Assembly: GCF_030209375.1 (NCBI RefSeq)
Contig: NZ_JARVSC010000003.1
Span: forward strand, 62,001-126,000
DNA: 64,000 nucleotides
Origin: Plantibacter sp. ME-Dv--P-122b
Lineage (GTDB): Bacteria; Actinomycetota; Actinomycetes; Actinomycetales; Microbacteriaceae
Direction of reading: 5' to 3'
Shown: positions 54,395 through 63,072 of the stretch, piece after piece
Position numbering within the stretch: position 1 is the first letter of the stretch
How the letters are laid out: each line of letters opens with the position of its first letter
The notes under the pieces: generated by a model
Told to the model about the DNA's origin: nothing
What the model saw: the letters and a program-made list of their open reading frames with translations, nothing else
Databases searched by the model: none
Translations under genes and position numbers: made by a program

Positions 54395-56689
54395 TCAGGC
54401 GGCCGGCCGGAACCGGCGGAGGCGCAGGCTGTTGAGGACGACGAACACGCTGGAGAACGCCATCGCCGCACCCGCGATCATCGGGTTGAGGAGCCCGAGC
54501 GCGGCGAGCGGGATCGCCGCCACGTTGTACGCGAACGCCCAGAACAGGTTGCCGCGGATGATCCCGAGCGTCCGTCGGGACAGCCGGACGGCGTCGATCG
54601 CCGTGGCGAGGGAGCCGGAGACGATGCTGAGGTCGGCCGCGCCCTTGGCCGCATCCGTGCCCGTCCCCATGGCGATTCCGAGATCGGCCGTGGCGATCGC
54701 CGCGGCGTCGTTCACCCCGTCGCCGATCATGGCGACGCGGTGACCGGCCGCCTGGAGCCGTTCGACGGCGGCGACCTTGTCGGCGGGGCTCGCGTCGGCG
54801 ATCACCTGGGTGATCCCGACCTCGGCCGCGACCCGCGCTGCGACGGCCGCATTGTCGCCGGTGAGGAGCACCGGTGTCATGCCCAGGGACACGGCGCGTC
54901 CGATGGCGGCGCGAGCCTCAGGCTTCACGGTGTCGGCGACCTCGACGACGCCGCGGACCTCGCCGTCCCAGGCGACCACCACCACGGTGCTCGCACGCTC
55001 CGCGGCGGCAGCGAGGGCGCTCGCCGCGTCCGGCCCGATGCGGAAGCCCTGGTCCTCCGCGAAGGCGGGACGTCCGGCCAGCACGGCTCCTCCGTCGATC
55101 GTGCCGGTGACGCCGAGACCCTCGAGGCTCGCGAAGTCCGAGACCACCGGACGCGCTGCGTCGCGACGTGTCGCTTCCGCGACGATCGCCTCGGCGATGG
55201 GGTGCTCGGAGGCCGCTTCGAGCGCCGCGCCGAGGGCGAGCACCTCGTCCATCGCACCGGCCGCCCAGACCGCCGTGACGCTCATCCGCCCGGACGTGAC
55301 GGTCCCCGTCTTGTCGAGCAGGATGCGGTCGATGCCGCTCGCCCGCTCGAGCGCCTCCGGTCCGGCGATGAGGATGCCGAGCTGCGCGCCACGCCCCGTC
55401 CCGACGAGGAGGGCCACCGGCGTCGCGAGCCCCAGCGCGCACGGGCAGGCGATGATGAGGACGGCGACCGCGGCGGTGAACGCCGCCTCCATGGTCGAGC
55501 CGGTGAGCGCCCACACGATGGCGGTGCCCAGGGCGATCACCAGGACGACCGGGACGAACACGCTCGAGACGCGGTCGGCGAGCCGTTGGACCCGGCTCTT
55601 CCCGAGCTGCGCCGCCTCGACCGCCTGAGCCATACGCGCCAGCTGCGTCTCGGCGCCGACGGCCGTCGCCCGCACGACGAGACTGCCGCCGCGCGCGATC
55701 GTGCCACCGATCACCCGAGAGCCGGCTACGAGCTCGACCGGGACGGACTCCCCCGTCACGAGACTCTCGTCGACACTCGCCGCCCCCTCGACGACGACGC
55801 CATCGGTGGCGACGGACTCGCCGGGACGCACGAGGAAGCGGTCTCCGACGAGCAGCTGCTCGATCGGGATCCGTTCCTCGGTGCGGGTGGGCGCCATGAG
55901 GTCGGAGGGGTCCGGCGCACGGTGCCGGAGCACGGAGACCTCGGAGGCACCCAGCGTCATGAGGTCCCGGAGTGCCTCACCGGCTGCGCGCTTCGACCGC
56001 TGCTCGATGAGGCGGCCGGCGAGCAGGAAGACGGTCACGCCGGCGGCCACCTCGAGGTACAGCGCGCTCGACGGGTCGGCGTCGGGTGCGAAGAAGGTGA
56101 ACTCGTGCCGCATGCCCGTCATCCCGGCCATGCCAAAGAAGAGCGCCCAGACCGACCACAGGTATGCAGCCCCCGTCCCGAGCGTGATGAGGGTGTCCAT
56201 CGTCACCGAGCCGTGCCGCAGCGTCGCGAACGTCGCCCGGTGGAACGGGTACCCACCCCAGAAGACGACCGGCGTCGCGAGGGTCAGCGAGAGCCACTGC
56301 CAGTGGTCGAACTGCCAGGCGGGGATCATCGCGAGCAGCACGACGGGCAGCGCCAGCACCGCACTGACGACGAGGCGGGTGCGGAGCGTCGTCACGGTCG
56401 CCGAGGGGTCGGACGTCGTTCCCGACGTCGGAGTCTGCTCCCGGTTCGCCGCGGCGCGTTCGTCAGCGGGCGGACGCACCGTCGCCGTATAGCCGGCCTT
56501 CGCGACGGCCGCGACCAGCTCGTCCGCGGTGACGGTGGAGGGCGCGGTCACCGTCGCCCGTTCGGTCGCGAGGTTGACCTGCGCCTCGACACCGTCGAGC
56601 GCGGTCAGCCGCTTCTCGACGCGTGCCACGCAACTCGCGCAGGTCATGCCCTCGATGTCGAGGTCGAGCTGGATGAGTGGCGCGCTCAT
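54395..56689 (-). CDS. copA: Copper-translocating P-type ATPase
   Basis: A 764-residue P1B-1 ATPase that exports Cu(I). N-terminal HMA domain with GMTCASC (residues 14-20), transmembrane CPC in IIACPCALGLA, phosphorylation site DKTGT, ATP-binding HP (SEHPIAEAI) and GDGVNDAAA. About eight spans. Its ATG shares one base with the stop of copZ. The 60 bp between it and the GAF regulator gene hold no obvious terminator. Confidence 0.95.
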   Translation of the reverse strand: MSAPLIQLDLDIEGMTCASCVARVEKRLTALDGVEAQVNLATERATVTAPSTVTADELVAAVAKAGYTATVRPPADERAAANREQTPTSGTTSDPSATVTTLRTRLVVSAVLALPVVLLAMIPAWQFDHWQWLSLTLATPVVFWGGYPFHRATFATLRHGSVTMDTLITLGTGAAYLWSVWALFFGMAGMTGMRHEFTFFAPDADPSSALYLEVAAGVTVFLLAGRLIEQRSKRAAGEALRDLMTLGASEVSVLRHRAPDPSDLMAPTRTEERIPIEQLLVGDRFLVRPGESVATDGVVVEGAASVDESLVTGESVPVELVAGSRVIGGTIARGGSLVVRATAVGAETQLARMAQAVEAAQLGKSRVQRLADRVSSVFVPVVLVIALGTAIVWALTGSTMEAAFTAAVAVLIIACPCALGLATPVALLVGTGRGAQLGILIAGPEALERASGIDRILLDKTGTVTSGRMSVTAVWAAGAMDEVLALGAALEAASEHPIAEAIVAEATRRDAARPVVSDFASLEGLGVTGTIDGGAVLAGRPAFAEDQGFRIGPDAASALAAAAERASTVVVVAWDGEVRGVVEVADTVKPEARAAIGRAVSLGMTPVLLTGDNAAVAARVAAEVGITQVIADASPADKVAAVERLQAAGHRVAMIGDGVNDAAAIATADLGIAMGTGTDAAKGAADLSIVSGSLATAIDAVRLSRRTLGIIRGNLFWAFAYNVAAIPLAALGLLNPMIAGAAMAFSSVFVVLNSLRLRRFRPAA

Positions 56690-56913
56690 CAGCGACGACC
56701 CACGAGGGTGTAGCCGGCTTCCTGGACGCCGGCCGCGATGGCCGCGTCGTCGGTCGACGAGGCACCCGAGACAGTGACCGTCCCCGCGGCGAGATCCACG
56801 GCGACCCCGTCGACGCCGGGCATCGCGGCGAGCTCGGTCGTGACGGCGGAGACGCAGTGCGCGCAGGTCATGCCGTCGACCCGGTAGGTGGTGGTTGCGG
56901 TGGTTTCGGACAT
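56689..56913 (-). CDS. copZ: Copper chaperone (HMA domain)
   Basis: A 74-residue single HMA domain: YRVDGMTCAHCVSAV with the MxCxxC metal site, then the beta-alpha-beta fold ending GYTLVG. It binds Cu(I) and hands it to CopA, encoded next with a 1-nt overlap. A strong GGAGGA precedes the ATG. The promoter upstream carries a CsoR-like palindrome. Confidence 0.95.
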   Translation of the reverse strand: MSETTATTTYRVDGMTCAHCVSAVTTELAAMPGVDGVAVDLAAGTVTVSGASSTDDAAIAAGVQEAGYTLVGRR

Positions 56914-56941
56914 GCGTCCTCCTCAGTGGATCGGAGCCCTC

Positions 56942-56970
56942 ACTATACCCCCAGGGGGTACCCCTTGCAA
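56942..56970 (-). promoter_or_regulatory. copZ-copA promoter with CsoR-like operator in the spacer
   Basis: On the minus strand TTGCAA (56965-56970), a 17-bp spacer and TATAGT (56942-56947) form a good sigma-70-type promoter. The perfect palindrome TACCCCC-T-GGGGGTA (56946-56960) fills most of the spacer and overlaps the -10. This matches CsoR-type repression. No csoR gene is in the window. Confidence 0.78.
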
Positions 56971-56995
56971 CCGTCCGCGGGACGCGATCGCCGGG

Positions 56996-58003
<1,008 letters not shown>

Positions 58004-59602
58004 CTACTCCGCGGCCTCCGGCGTGGGTCGGGAGGCCTGCATGTCCGCCTCTGCGGAGTCCACTGCGTCGTGCTCCTCGGGAGACACCGGGCCGACCCGG
58101 CTCTTCCGTTGCGCAGAGGTCTCCGAGGGCAGCGCGACGGCCGCCTCCGTGATCCGGTTCGCCATCCCGTTGAAGATGATCCCGTGGAACGGCAGGATCG
58201 CGAACCAGTAGAGTCGACCGCCGAGCCCCTTCGGGAAGAAGACCGCGCGCTGCCGGTAGACCGAGCCGTCGCCGACCGGGGTCGCGCTCATCTCCAACCA
58301 CGCCAGACCGGGCACGCGCATCTCGGCGCGCAACCGCAACATGCGACCGCGTTCCAGATACTCCACGCGCCAGAAGTCGAGCGCGTCCCCCACGCTGAGG
58401 TGCTGCGGGTCGTCCCGGCCACGTCGGAGCCCGACACCCCCGACGAGCTTGTCCATCCACCCGCGGATCGCCCAAGCGAGCGGGAACGAGTACCAGCCGT
58501 TCTCACCGCCGATGGACTCGATCACCGAGAAGAGACGGTCGGCGCTCGCGGAGGTCTTCCGTTCCTTGAGATCGATGTAGACGGTGTGACCGGCCCAGTC
58601 GGGGTCGCTCGGCAGCGGGTCGCTCGGCGCGCCGTCCACGGTCGCGTTCCGCCAGGAGGTCTCGACCTCACCGTCCCGCATGCGCTGCAGCGCGAGGCGC
58701 ACCGCGCGTCGGTACCCCGTCAGACCGCTGTCCGGCGGCGGGATGACCGCGTCGATGTCGTGGTCGCCCATGACGCAGTCCACGAGGAGCGACTCGATGA
58801 TCGGCGACGCGAGCCGACGCGGGATCGGGGTCACGAGGTTCACCCACTGCGAGGCCAACCACGGCGTCAGGACCGGGAGCGGCGCGATCGGGCGCTGCGG
58901 GAGGCCGGCCTCGACCGCGTAGCCGTTCATCATCTGTCCGTAGCGGAGGACGTCGGGGCCACCGATGTCGAAGGCCCGGTTCACGTCGCGGTCGACCTCG
59001 GCGCTCGCCAACAGGTAGTGCAGGACGTCGCGGACCGCGATCGGCTGGATGAAGTTCCGGACCCAGCGCGGCGCCGGCATGTACGGCAGGATGTCCGTCA
59101 GATGGCGGATCATCTCGAAGGAGGTCGATCCGGAACCGATGACCACGCCCGCTTGCAGGACGATCGTCGGGACGCCCGAGGCGAGCAGGATCCGCCCGAC
59201 CTCGGTGCGGGACCGCAGGTGCTTCGACAGCTCGACGCCCTCGGGGTGCAGACCACCGAGGTAGACGATGCGCGACACCCCCGCCGCTGCAGCGCCGGCG
59301 GCGACGTGCTCGGCGGCGTCGAGTTCCGTCTGCTCGAAGTCGCCCTTGCCGCCCATGGAGTGCACGAGGTAGTAGACGACGTCGACGTCCTCGCAGGCCG
59401 AGGCGACCCGGGCGGCGTCGCCGAGGTCGCCCTCGACGACCTCCACCTGATCACGCCAGGGCACGTCGGTGAGCTTCTGCGGCGAGCGCACGAGGACCCG
59501 GACCGTGTACCCGGCCTCCAGGAGGCGCGGCACGAGCCGCCCGCCGATGTAGCCGGTGGCACCCGTGACGAGCACAAGCTTCGGAGTCGATGATTCGGTC
59601 AT
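58004..59602 (-). CDS. SDR/NmrA-like NAD(P)-binding protein fused to DUF2867
   Basis: A 532-residue fusion. Residues 1-300 are an atypical SDR (VTGATGYIGGRLVPRLL, VVYYLVHSMGG, RIVYLGGLHP) like NmrA/complex I assembly-type proteins; residues 330-490 are DUF2867 (WRNATVDGAP, DALDFWRVEYLERG and the membrane-like WFAILPFHGIIFNGM). Function unknown; such fusions are common in actinobacteria. TAACGT (59610-59615, minus strand) is 7 nt before the ATG. Lies before mdh with 9 nt between stop and start. Confidence 0.82.
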   Translation of the reverse strand: MTESSTPKLVLVTGATGYIGGRLVPRLLEAGYTVRVLVRSPQKLTDVPWRDQVEVVEGDLGDAARVASACEDVDVVYYLVHSMGGKGDFEQTELDAAEHVAAGAAAAGVSRIVYLGGLHPEGVELSKHLRSRTEVGRILLASGVPTIVLQAGVVIGSGSTSFEMIRHLTDILPYMPAPRWVRNFIQPIAVRDVLHYLLASAEVDRDVNRAFDIGGPDVLRYGQMMNGYAVEAGLPQRPIAPLPVLTPWLASQWVNLVTPIPRRLASPIIESLLVDCVMGDHDIDAVIPPPDSGLTGYRRAVRLALQRMRDGEVETSWRNATVDGAPSDPLPSDPDWAGHTVYIDLKERKTSASADRLFSVIESIGGENGWYSFPLAWAIRGWMDKLVGGVGLRRGRDDPQHLSVGDALDFWRVEYLERGRMLRLRAEMRVPGLAWLEMSATPVGDGSVYRQRAVFFPKGLGGRLYWFAILPFHGIIFNGMANRITEAAVALPSETSAQRKSRVGPVSPEEHDAVDSAEADMQASRPTPEAAE

Positions 59603-59630
59603 GGGTGCAACGTTACGACCCGTCGACGAC

Positions 59631-59662
59631 AGCGGCGCCCGGCTGTACAGCCGGGCGCCGCT
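59631..59662 (-). terminator. Perfect palindrome ending the deoC/aldehyde dehydrogenase operon
   Basis: A 32-bp perfect palindrome from AGCGGCGCCCGG to CCGGGCGCCGCT, 30 nt after the stop of the last operon gene. It also lies close to the promoter of the SDR gene. Confidence 0.85.
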
Positions 59663-59692
59663 GTGCAAGCACCACGCGGGTACTGCGGGTCG

Positions 59693-60553
59693 CTACAGGA
59701 GCGCCTTCGTGTGCCAGACGGTCTTCACCTCGGTGAACGCGGTGATGCGGTCGAGGCTCGCGGGGACCGGACCGCTGGCACCGCTCGGACGGACCACGCG
59801 CTTGAGCGTCTCGGCCGCGAGGACCTCGAGCTCGACCCAGTCGAGCTCACCGGCGCCAGCGAGGTCGATCGCGTTGACGTCGGCGTGCGATGCGAGCCAC
59901 GGAGCCATCTCAGTCGGCGAACCGGTCAGCACGTTCACGACGCCGCCGGGGACGTCACTCGTGGCGAGCACCTCCGCGAGGCTGATCGACGAGAGCGGCA
60001 GGCGCTCGCTCGCGATCACGACGACCGTGTTCCCCGCGACCAGCGCGGGAGCGACGACGCTTACGAATCCGAGGAGCGACGAGTCCTGCGGCGCGATGAG
60101 TGCGACGACGCCCGTCGGCTCCGGAACCGACAGGTTGAAGTACGGACCCGAGACGGGGTTCGCTCCCCCGACCACCTGGACGTACTTGTCCGCCCAGCCC
60201 GCGTACCAGACCCAGAGGTCGATGGCCTCGTCGACCTGGGCTGCGGCCGTCGCCTGCGAGACGCCCTCGGCCTGCACGATCTCCTCGACGAACTGTGCCC
60301 GCCGACCCTCGAGCAGCTCGGCGATGCGGTACAGCACCTGGCCGCGGTTGTAGGCGGTGGCGCCCGACCAGCCGGAGAGGGCCGATCGTGCGGCGACGAC
60401 CGCGTCGCGGGCGTCCTTCCGTGAGGCCAGTGAGGCGTTCGCCAGGAACCCGCCAGACGCGTTCGTCACTTCGTACGTCCTTCCGGATTCGCTGCGGGGG
60501 AACTTGCCGCCGATGGCGAGCTTGTAGGTCTTGGGGACGGTGAGCCGGCTCAT
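59693..60553 (-). CDS. Truncated aldehyde dehydrogenase-like protein without catalytic domain
   Basis: A 286-residue ALDH homologue. Residues 1-230 match an ALDH N-terminal and cofactor domain (EPTGVVALIAPQDSSLLGF, VVAPALVAGNTVVV, VPGGVVNVLTG), but the ELGGK glutamate and the catalytic Cys region are missing. After about residue 245 it skips to the C-terminal oligomerisation tail (RITAFTEVKTVWH). It overlaps the full-length ALDH by 4 nt and is likely a non-catalytic partner subunit. No frameshift remnants are visible, and the gap is clean. Confidence 0.85.
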   Translation of the reverse strand: MSRLTVPKTYKLAIGGKFPRSESGRTYEVTNASGGFLANASLASRKDARDAVVAARSALSGWSGATAYNRGQVLYRIAELLEGRRAQFVEEIVQAEGVSQATAAAQVDEAIDLWVWYAGWADKYVQVVGGANPVSGPYFNLSVPEPTGVVALIAPQDSSLLGFVSVVAPALVAGNTVVVIASERLPLSSISLAEVLATSDVPGGVVNVLTGSPTEMAPWLASHADVNAIDLAGAGELDWVELEVLAAETLKRVVRPSGASGPVPASLDRITAFTEVKTVWHTKALL

Positions 60554-62043
60554 CGCTGCTCCTCCTTCGTGATGCTCGTGGACGGTGCGACGACGACGGC
60601 CGATGATCCGGCCGGGGCGAGATAGGCACCGAGCCCGTGGCGACCGCCCTCGCGGCCGTATCCCGACTCCTGGTACCCGCCGAACGGGCTTGCGGGATCG
60701 AACCGGTTGAAGGTGTTCGCCCAGATGACGCCGGCGCGGAGCTTGTCGGCGACCGCGAGGATGCGGCTCCCCTTGTCGCTCCAGATACCCGCGGAGAGCC
60801 CGTACGGGGTGTTGTTCGCCTTCGCGATGGCCTCCGCGGGCGTCCGGAAGGACATGACCGAGAGCACCGGTCCGAAGATCTCCTCACGGGCGATGCGGTG
60901 GCTGGTCGAGACGTTCGTGAAGATCGTCGGCGCGAACCAGAAGCCGTTCTCGGGCAGCTCGCAGTCCGGGCTCCACCGTTCGGCTCCTTCGAGCTCGCCG
61001 ATGTCCGACAGCTCGCGGATGCGTGCCAGCTGCTCCGCCGAGTTGATGGCGCCGACGTCCGTGTTCTTGTCGAGCGGGTCGCCGACGCGCAGCGTCTGCA
61101 GACGGCTCTTCAAGCGGTCGACGACCTCGTCGTGGATGCTCTCCTGGACGAGGAGCCGGGAACCGGCGCAGCAGACGTGACCCTGGTTGAAGAAGATGCC
61201 GTTCACGATGCCTTCGATGGCCTGGTCGATCGGGGCGTCGTCGAACACGATGTTCGCCGCCTTGCCACCGAGCTCGAGCGTCAGGCGCTTGTCGCTGCCG
61301 GCGATGGTCTTCGCGATCTCGCGCCCGACGGCGGTCGACCCGGTGAAGGCGACCTTGTTGACGTCGGGGTGGCGGACGATCGCGGCACCGGTCGCTCCGG
61401 CACCCGTGACGATGTTCACGACGCCCGCGGGGAGCTCCGCCTGCTGGAGGATCTCGGCGAAGATGAGCGCCGTGAGCGGTGTGGTCTCGGCCGGCTTGAT
61501 GACGACCGTGTTGCCGGCGGCGAGCGCCGGAGCGACCTTCCAGGCGAGCATGAGGAGCGGGAAGTTCCACGGGATGACCTGCCCGGCCACGCCGAGGGCG
61601 CGCGGGTTCGCGCCGAGGCCCGCGTAGTCGAGCTTGTCGGCCCAACCGGCGTAGTAGAAGAACCATGCGGCGACGAGCGGGACGTCGACGTCGCGGGACT
61701 CCTTGATCGGCTTGCCGTTGTCGAGGCTCTCCGCCACGGCGAGTTCGCGGGCGCGCTCCTGGACGAGGCGCGCGATCCGGAAGAGGTACTTGCCGCGGTC
61801 GGCGCCCGACAGCTTCGACCAGACGCGGTCGTAGGCACGCCGCGCGGCGATGACGGCGCGATCGACATCGGCATCACTCGCCGCGGAGATCGTCGCGATG
61901 GACTGCTCGGTGCTCGGGGAGATCGTCTGGAAGGTCCCACCCGTGCCCTCGGTGAACTCGCCGTCGATGAAGAGGCCGTACTCGGAACGGAGGTGGAGGA
62001 CGGAGGTGGACTCCGGGGCTGGTGCGTATTCGAGGAAGCTCAT
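60550..62043 (-). CDS. Aldehyde dehydrogenase, full length
   Basis: A 497-residue NAD(P)-dependent aldehyde dehydrogenase with all functional motifs: VAGQVIPWNFPLLM, GSTAVGRE, ELGGKAAN and nucleophile C291 in FNQGHVCCAGSR. The position between deoC and its truncated paralogue suggests that it oxidises acetaldehyde made by deoxyribose-phosphate aldolase. A 4-nt overlap with the following gene and a 6-nt gap after deoC show an operon. No separate promoter was found. Confidence 0.92.
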   Translation of the reverse strand: MSFLEYAPAPESTSVLHLRSEYGLFIDGEFTEGTGGTFQTISPSTEQSIATISAASDADVDRAVIAARRAYDRVWSKLSGADRGKYLFRIARLVQERARELAVAESLDNGKPIKESRDVDVPLVAAWFFYYAGWADKLDYAGLGANPRALGVAGQVIPWNFPLLMLAWKVAPALAAGNTVVIKPAETTPLTALIFAEILQQAELPAGVVNIVTGAGATGAAIVRHPDVNKVAFTGSTAVGREIAKTIAGSDKRLTLELGGKAANIVFDDAPIDQAIEGIVNGIFFNQGHVCCAGSRLLVQESIHDEVVDRLKSRLQTLRVGDPLDKNTDVGAINSAEQLARIRELSDIGELEGAERWSPDCELPENGFWFAPTIFTNVSTSHRIAREEIFGPVLSVMSFRTPAEAIAKANNTPYGLSAGIWSDKGSRILAVADKLRAGVIWANTFNRFDPASPFGGYQESGYGREGGRHGLGAYLAPAGSSAVVVAPSTSITKEEQR

Positions 62044-62049
62044 GATGTC

Positions 62050-63072
62050 CTAGTCGATGGTGACGTAGTCGGGGCCGGAGTAGTGGCCGGTGGTGAGTTT
62101 CTGACGCTGCAGGAGCACGTCGTTGAGGAGGCTCGAGGCACCGAAGCGGAACAGGTGCGGCTGGAGCCACTCCTCACCGACCGTCTCCGCGACGGTCACG
62201 AGGTACTTGATCGCGTCCTTCGAGGAACGGATGCCGCCGGCGGGCTTCACACCGATCTGCTCACCGGTGAGGCGGTGCCAGTCCCGGACCACCTCGAGCA
62301 TGAGGAGGGTGACCGGGAGGGTCGCGGCGGGCGCGACCTTGCCGGTGGACGTCTTGATGAAGTCGCCGCCCGCGAGGATGGCGAGCCAGGAGGCGCGCTT
62401 CACGTTGTCGTAGGTGTTCAGCTCGCCGGTCTCGAGGATGACCTTGAGGTGCGCCGAGGTGCCGTCGCTCCGACGGCAGGCCTCTTTGACCGCGACGATC
62501 TCGTCGAAGACCTGGCCGTACCGGCCGGAGAGGAACGCACCCCGGTCGATGACCATGTCGATCTCGTCCGCTCCGGCGTCGACGGCGTCGGCCGTGTCCG
62601 CCAGCTTGACCGCCAGGGAGGCGCGTCCGCTCGGGAAGGCCGTCGCGACCGCCGCGACGTTGATCCCGCCGGCGTCGTGTGCCGCACCGGGCTGCGTGTG
62701 CGCCGCGCCCAGCGCCTCGACGGCGTACGGCACCATGTCGCCGTAGACGCAGACCGCGGCGACGCGCGGGGTGGACGGATCCCCGGCGTCCGGGGTGATG
62801 GCCTTGGCGACGAGGGAGCGCACCTTGCCGGGAGTGTCGGCGCCCTCGAGGGTGGTGAGGTCGATGAGTTCGATGATGCGGTCGAGGGCCCAGGCCTTCG
62901 ACGTCGTCTTGATCGAGCGCGTGCCGAGGTCGGCTGCGCGCTGTTCGAGCCCGACGGCGTCGACGCCCGCGAGGCCGTCGAGGTAGCGCCTGAGGCTGGC
63001 GTCGGTGACGGGGCCGTCGACGAGTTCGAGCGCCGTCGGCTTGGCCACGAGGTCGCCTGGTGGAGTGGTCAT
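62050..63072 (-). CDS. deoC: Deoxyribose-phosphate aldolase
   Basis: A 340-residue class I aldolase: deoxyribose-5-phosphate to glyceraldehyde-3-phosphate plus acetaldehyde. Schiff-base lysine in FIKTSTGK, the proton-relay lysine in GVKPAGGIR and Asp in DLTTLEG-like N-terminal region (IDLTTLEGADT). It is the longer, eukaryote/actinobacterial form (about 340 rather than 220-260 residues). AAGGAA is upstream of the ATG at 63072. It overlaps the regulator gene by 4 nt. Confidence 0.93.
   Translation of the reverse strand: MTTPPGDLVAKPTALELVDGPVTDASLRRYLDGLAGVDAVGLEQRAADLGTRSIKTTSKAWALDRIIELIDLTTLEGADTPGKVRSLVAKAITPDAGDPSTPRVAAVCVYGDMVPYAVEALGAAHTQPGAAHDAGGINVAAVATAFPSGRASLAVKLADTADAVDAGADEIDMVIDRGAFLSGRYGQVFDEIVAVKEACRRSDGTSAHLKVILETGELNTYDNVKRASWLAILAGGDFIKTSTGKVAPAATLPVTLLMLEVVRDWHRLTGEQIGVKPAGGIRSSKDAIKYLVTVAETVGEEWLQPHLFRFGASSLLNDVLLQRQKLTTGHYSGPDYVTID

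Noticed and set aside
61173-62043. Truncated aldehyde dehydrogenase as a sequencing frameshift of the neighbour
   Set aside because: The two genes are separate paralogues with different sequences, and the short one ends in the family's own C-terminal tail.
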